A DNA stretch of 37,143 nucleotides from CAUZIZ01 sp963579905 (GTDB lineage Bacteria > Acidobacteriota > UBA6911 > RPQK01 > JAJDTT01): contig CAUZIZ010000040.1 in NCBI GenBank assembly GCA_963579905.1, positions 1-37,143 on the forward strand, read 5' to 3'. Numbering within the stretch: the stretch's first letter is position 1; each line of letters opens with the position of its first letter. This document shows, in pieces, positions 34,733 through 37,143 of the stretch. Below the pieces are notes generated by a model. The model saw only the letters and a list, made by a program, of their open reading frames with translations. It was not told the origin of the DNA and ran no database searches. The translations under genes and the position numbers were made by a program.

Positions 34733-34860
34733 GATCACGCCGAAGCAACAGCGAGGCGGGATCTTAACCCTTCCAAACTCCAAGGGATTTTGCGACACCC
34801 CCTATACTGGATCACTCGAAGTTTCCTTCTCGAATGGGGCCAGTGCTTCCTGGAGGGCGA
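34702..34860 (+). repeat. Dispersed intergenic repeat, copy B
   Basis: GGGTCCCGCTCCCTCACGGT and what follows (34702-34732) and the GAATGGGGCCAGTGCTTCCT block (34819-34860) match 6015-6121. The spacer here is about 50 bp longer. The remainder of 34451-34894 shows no gene. Confidence 0.65.
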
Positions 34861-34894
34861 CTAACCTCCAACCCAAAGAAGTTTCAGATTCCCG

Positions 34895-35320
34895 CTACTC
34901 GTCATCGAGACCCATGCGGGATCGGACTTGTTTAACCTTGCCGCGATGACGCTTCTCGCGTATCCGTCGCTCACCCGAGGCTCGAGTTGCGACGGTGCGT
35001 ATTCGGGGAGCCGTTTGAGCGAGAGCCTCTAAGAGCAGGCGTGCAAACCGCTCCAGAGCCTCCTTCCGGTTCAAGTGTTGGCTACGATGGAGCTGGCAGA
35101 CGACGCGAAGTATCCCGGCCCGACTGATCCGGGTGCTCAAGCGGTTTCTGATCCGCAGTTTCTCTTCCCCGCTGAGACTGGTTGTCTGGTCCAGGTTGAA
35201 TAGCAGCGTGACGCGGCTGCTGACCTTGTTGACGTGCTGACCACCAGGCCCACTGCTCCTGGCAGCGGTAAAGTGGATCTCATCATCCGGGACTGAAAGG
35301 CTTGGGTTGATTTGGACCAT
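34895..35320 (-). CDS. arfB: Peptidyl-tRNA hydrolase ArfB-type ribosome rescue factor
   Basis: The product is 141 residues. SSGPGGQHVNKVSSRVTL holds the GGQ motif (residues 26-28) that cleaves peptidyl-tRNA on the ribosome. The end is a basic tail (GERRIREKRHRGKVKQVRSR) that would reach into the empty mRNA channel. Size and tail match ArfB/YaeJ/ICT1 rather than full release factors. It frees ribosomes stalled on broken mRNA. It stands alone; the gap to the next plus-strand gene (35321-35616) holds nothing I can identify. Confidence 0.93.
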   Translation of the reverse strand: MVQINPSLSVPDDEIHFTAARSSGPGGQHVNKVSSRVTLLFNLDQTTSLSGEEKLRIRNRLSTRISRAGILRVVCQLHRSQHLNRKEALERFARLLLEALAQTAPRIRTVATRASGERRIREKRHRGKVKQVRSRMGLDDE

Positions 35321-35616
35321 CGAAAATCACGAATCTTTTGCCTGGGGTAGCAACTACAACCTTCCCAGAACGACCATCGAGCCGCTGGTCTTCAGATCGG
35401 CGGGCGCCTGAGCATCCCTGGAATCGCTTCCGCACAGGAGAAGCCAGCCATGAGGCATAAAGAATGGTCTTTTAACCAGCCGAGTGATTGCATTCTATTG
35501 AAGGGGTGCTCCCAGAGCAAACCGGGAGAACCTCGGAGAGGGGAGACAGGTGGAACCGGGATCGACCCGCGGAACTGCGTTGACTCCACCGCCGCTTCGG
35601 TGTTAAGTCTCAGACC

Positions 35617-36054
35617 ATGTCGGAGGGACGAGGCAGCGAGTGGGTCGAGACGGACTTCCGGGTCCGCTATGCCGAGACGGATCAAATGGGTATCGCCTAC
35701 CATTCCAACTATCTGATCTGGTTTGAGGTGGCAAGGGTCGAGTTCTTCAGGCGATTTGGCTTTACCTACAATCGATTGGAAAAGGAGACGGGCACATTCC
35801 TCCCGGTAGTTGAAGTTCATTGCAGGTACCTCCTCCCTCTGCGCTACGATGACGAATTTACAGTCAAGACCCTCTTGGAGGAATTTGGCAGGCGGCTGCT
35901 AGGTTTCTCCTACGAGCTGGTCGATAAGGACGGGGATAGCGTCTATGCTCGAGCGAACACAAAACACATAGCAACTGACAAGAGCGGCAGACCCAAGACT
36001 CTCCCCAAGGAGTTCCTTGACTTTCTTCGCCAAGGGGACCCCAGCCTGGTGTAG
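35617..36054 (+). CDS. YbgC/FadM-type acyl-CoA thioesterase
   Basis: The product is 145 residues, one hot-dog domain. FRVRYAETDQMGIAYHSNYL carries the conserved Asp (ETDQMG) of the 4-hydroxybenzoyl-CoA thioesterase-like family, followed by WFEVARVEFFRRFG. The family cleaves acyl-CoA or acyl-ACP thioesters in the cytoplasm. No Tol-Pal genes are next to it, so a membrane-maintenance role is not indicated. The RidA-family gene follows after 77 bp with its own ribosome binding site. Confidence 0.9.
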   Translation: MSEGRGSEWVETDFRVRYAETDQMGIAYHSNYLIWFEVARVEFFRRFGFTYNRLEKETGTFLPVVEVHCRYLLPLRYDDEFTVKTLLEEFGRRLLGFSYELVDKDGDSVYARANTKHIATDKSGRPKTLPKEFLDFLRQGDPSLV

Positions 36055-36131
36055 GCTTGGGAATCCGCCCCGGAGAAATCGGGCTGGATCACATGCGGTC
36101 CGCTTGACTCAAGTTAAAAGGAGATCGTCCC

Positions 36132-36548
36132 ATGGTGCAGTTGGAAAAGACCATAATTGACCCGGAGCAACTTCAGTCTCCCGGAGGTGAGTACTCTTCC
36201 GGAGTCAAGGTCAGCCCTGGGTCGCTACTCTACGTGGCGGGTCAGACCGCCATGAATTCGGAAGGTGTCTTGGTAGGTGAAGGCGACGCGGCGGCTCAAA
36301 CACGGCAGGCTTTTGAGAATATTGGTCACGTCCTCGAGAGTGCCGGAGCGTCGTTCGGTAACGTCGTCGAGTTCACGACCTATCTGGTCGGGATAGAGTC
36401 GGTCCAGCCCTTTCTGGAAACCCGGACGGAATTGTTTCGCGAACTTTTCCCAGATGGAGACTACCCAACCAATACGCTGCTGAACATCGATTCGCTTGCT
36501 GGTAGCAAGGCTCTGGTGGAGATAAAGGCGGTCGCCGCCCTTCCTTGA
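36132..36548 (+). CDS. RidA family (YjgF/UK114) protein
   Basis: The product is 138 residues. AAAAGGAG lies 9 bp before the ATG. LYVAGQTAMNSEG, AAAQTRQAFENIGHVLESAG and VVEFTTYLVG are family core segments. RidA proteins hydrolyse reactive enamines and imines; the conserved Arg seen near the end of canonical RidA is not in a GA-R-VEI context here (SKALVEIKAVAALP), so it may belong to a side branch with other activity. Confidence 0.87.
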   Translation: MVQLEKTIIDPEQLQSPGGEYSSGVKVSPGSLLYVAGQTAMNSEGVLVGEGDAAAQTRQAFENIGHVLESAGASFGNVVEFTTYLVGIESVQPFLETRTELFRELFPDGDYPTNTLLNIDSLAGSKALVEIKAVAALP

Positions 36549-36588
36549 GGAGAAGTGCGGATTCGCCGTTGGCCCAGCCTGAAGTCTC

Positions 36589-37143
36589 CTAAGGGCGCTT
36601 CCACTCTAACTCCTTGATCTCACCCTTCAGGACGAACTCGGGATGGTGTCCGAAGTATTCATCGTCCCAGACGAAGCCCGCCGTTTCACTCGGGAAGAGG
36701 TACATTGTAGATCCCATCACCAGGTTGATGGATGCCACGTCGTCGAAGGGCAGATCGGGAGCCGTGCCGTAGAGGTCCGATCTAAGGTCGTACACGTAGA
36801 AATGGTTGAAGTAGTCGCTAATCGGCTCGACCGGGTGTTTGGACCAGTTGCCGCGATCCACCTGGGATGCCATCCCGTACTTGGGACGCAGACTTCCATC
36901 GGGATTCATGACCTTTTTGTATTGGTGGCCAGCCGGCAGCAGCAGGTAGCGGTCCTTGTAGACGCCCAGCCCCGGACTGGCAGTCGAACCCGAGATGGGG
37001 AGATCTCTCAGGCGTCGCCATTTATCGGTTTGCGGATCATAGCGCCAGCAGTCCACTACGTTGGTGTAGGCACCGGTCCTGGTCTCAACGGCTAGACCCC
37101 CCAGGATGTAGATCTTGCCTTCGACGGAGGCGGCTCCAGCGAG
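36589..37143 (-). CDS. Kelch-repeat protein, 5' end beyond the window
   Basis: The frame is open to the right edge of the window, so the start is missing. About 184 residues are visible. GKIYILGGLAVETRTG and VVDCWRYDPQTDKWRRLRDL form a kelch blade, followed by TASPGLGVYKDRYLLLPAGH. NHFYVYDLRSDLYGTAPDLP begins another. The C-terminus ends GEIKELEWKRP. Kelch propellers bind ligands or catalyse sugar oxidation; no catalytic residues can be assigned here. Confidence 0.8.
   Translation of the reverse strand, partial: LAGAASVEGKIYILGGLAVETRTGAYTNVVDCWRYDPQTDKWRRLRDLPISGSTASPGLGVYKDRYLLLPAGHQYKKVMNPDGSLRPKYGMASQVDRGNWSKHPVEPISDYFNHFYVYDLRSDLYGTAPDLPFDDVASINLVMGSTMYLFPSETAGFVWDDEYFGHHPEFVLKGEIKELEWKRP

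Noticed and set aside
35392..35820. Minus-strand frame of 142 codons
   Set aside because: It overlaps the clear thioesterase gene on the plus strand and has no recognisable family.

Overview
The window is about 37 kb of bacterial chromosome, moderately GC-rich and densely coding. It looks like a free-living or host-associated heterotroph, probably an Acidobacteriota member. The pointers are a DUF1549/DUF1553 plus DUF1501 pair, paired PQQ-type propeller proteins, an IPTL-CTERM protein, GC-rich hairpin repeats of the kind common in that phylum, and a sugar-acid type catabolic operon. Planctomycetota or Verrucomicrobiota are not excluded. No rRNA, tRNA, CRISPR array, phage or intact transposase was seen.

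Layout. 1-9.1 kb is a decaying accessory region. It holds a GHKL-type ATPase gene broken by three indels (362-2184), two intact overlapping exported beta-propeller genes (2215-5941), a frameshifted IPTL-CTERM surface protein (minus strand), an ACP/alpha-oxoamine synthase fusion with a frameshift and an internal deletion, and the C-terminal remnant of an ABC-2 permease. 9.5-12.8 kb is a compact minus-strand operon: zinc-ribbon protein, EtfB, EtfA, zinc-type dehydrogenase. 13.0-13.8 kb is a divergent redox pair: an exported peroxiredoxin whose peroxidatic Cys codon is an in-frame TGA followed by a SECIS-like hairpin, and a glutaredoxin-like protein. 13.9-20.6 kb is a plus-strand run: PduO-type cobalamin adenosyltransferase, DnaC-like ATPase, two exported proteins of unknown function, an M20 metallopeptidase and an exported transglutaminase-like protein.

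20.6-21.1 kb is a repeat nest with two abutting MITE-like elements. 21.3-27.3 kb is a minus-strand operon, read as NRAMP-like transporter, Gfo/Idh/MocA oxidoreductase, DapA-like lyase/aldolase, ACMSD-type amidohydrolase and oligogalacturonate-lyase-like propeller; it probably takes up and degrades a sugar-acid or related substrate. 27.9-32.6 kb encodes a cytochrome-c-domain DUF1549/DUF1553 protein with an inserted LamG domain, and its Tat-exported DUF1501 partner. 32.6-37.1 kb carries FprA-type ferredoxin-NADP reductase, a CBS-pair protein, ArfB-type ribosome rescue hydrolase, a YbgC-type thioesterase, a RidA-family protein and a kelch protein cut by the window edge.

The strongest finding is the candidate selenoprotein peroxiredoxin. 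It has one in-frame TGA exactly at the TxxC active-site position, continuous homology on both sides, and a perfect 9-bp hairpin with a GUC loop starting 14 nt downstream. The second theme is the cluster of broken accessory genes in the first 9 kb, beside intact neighbours.
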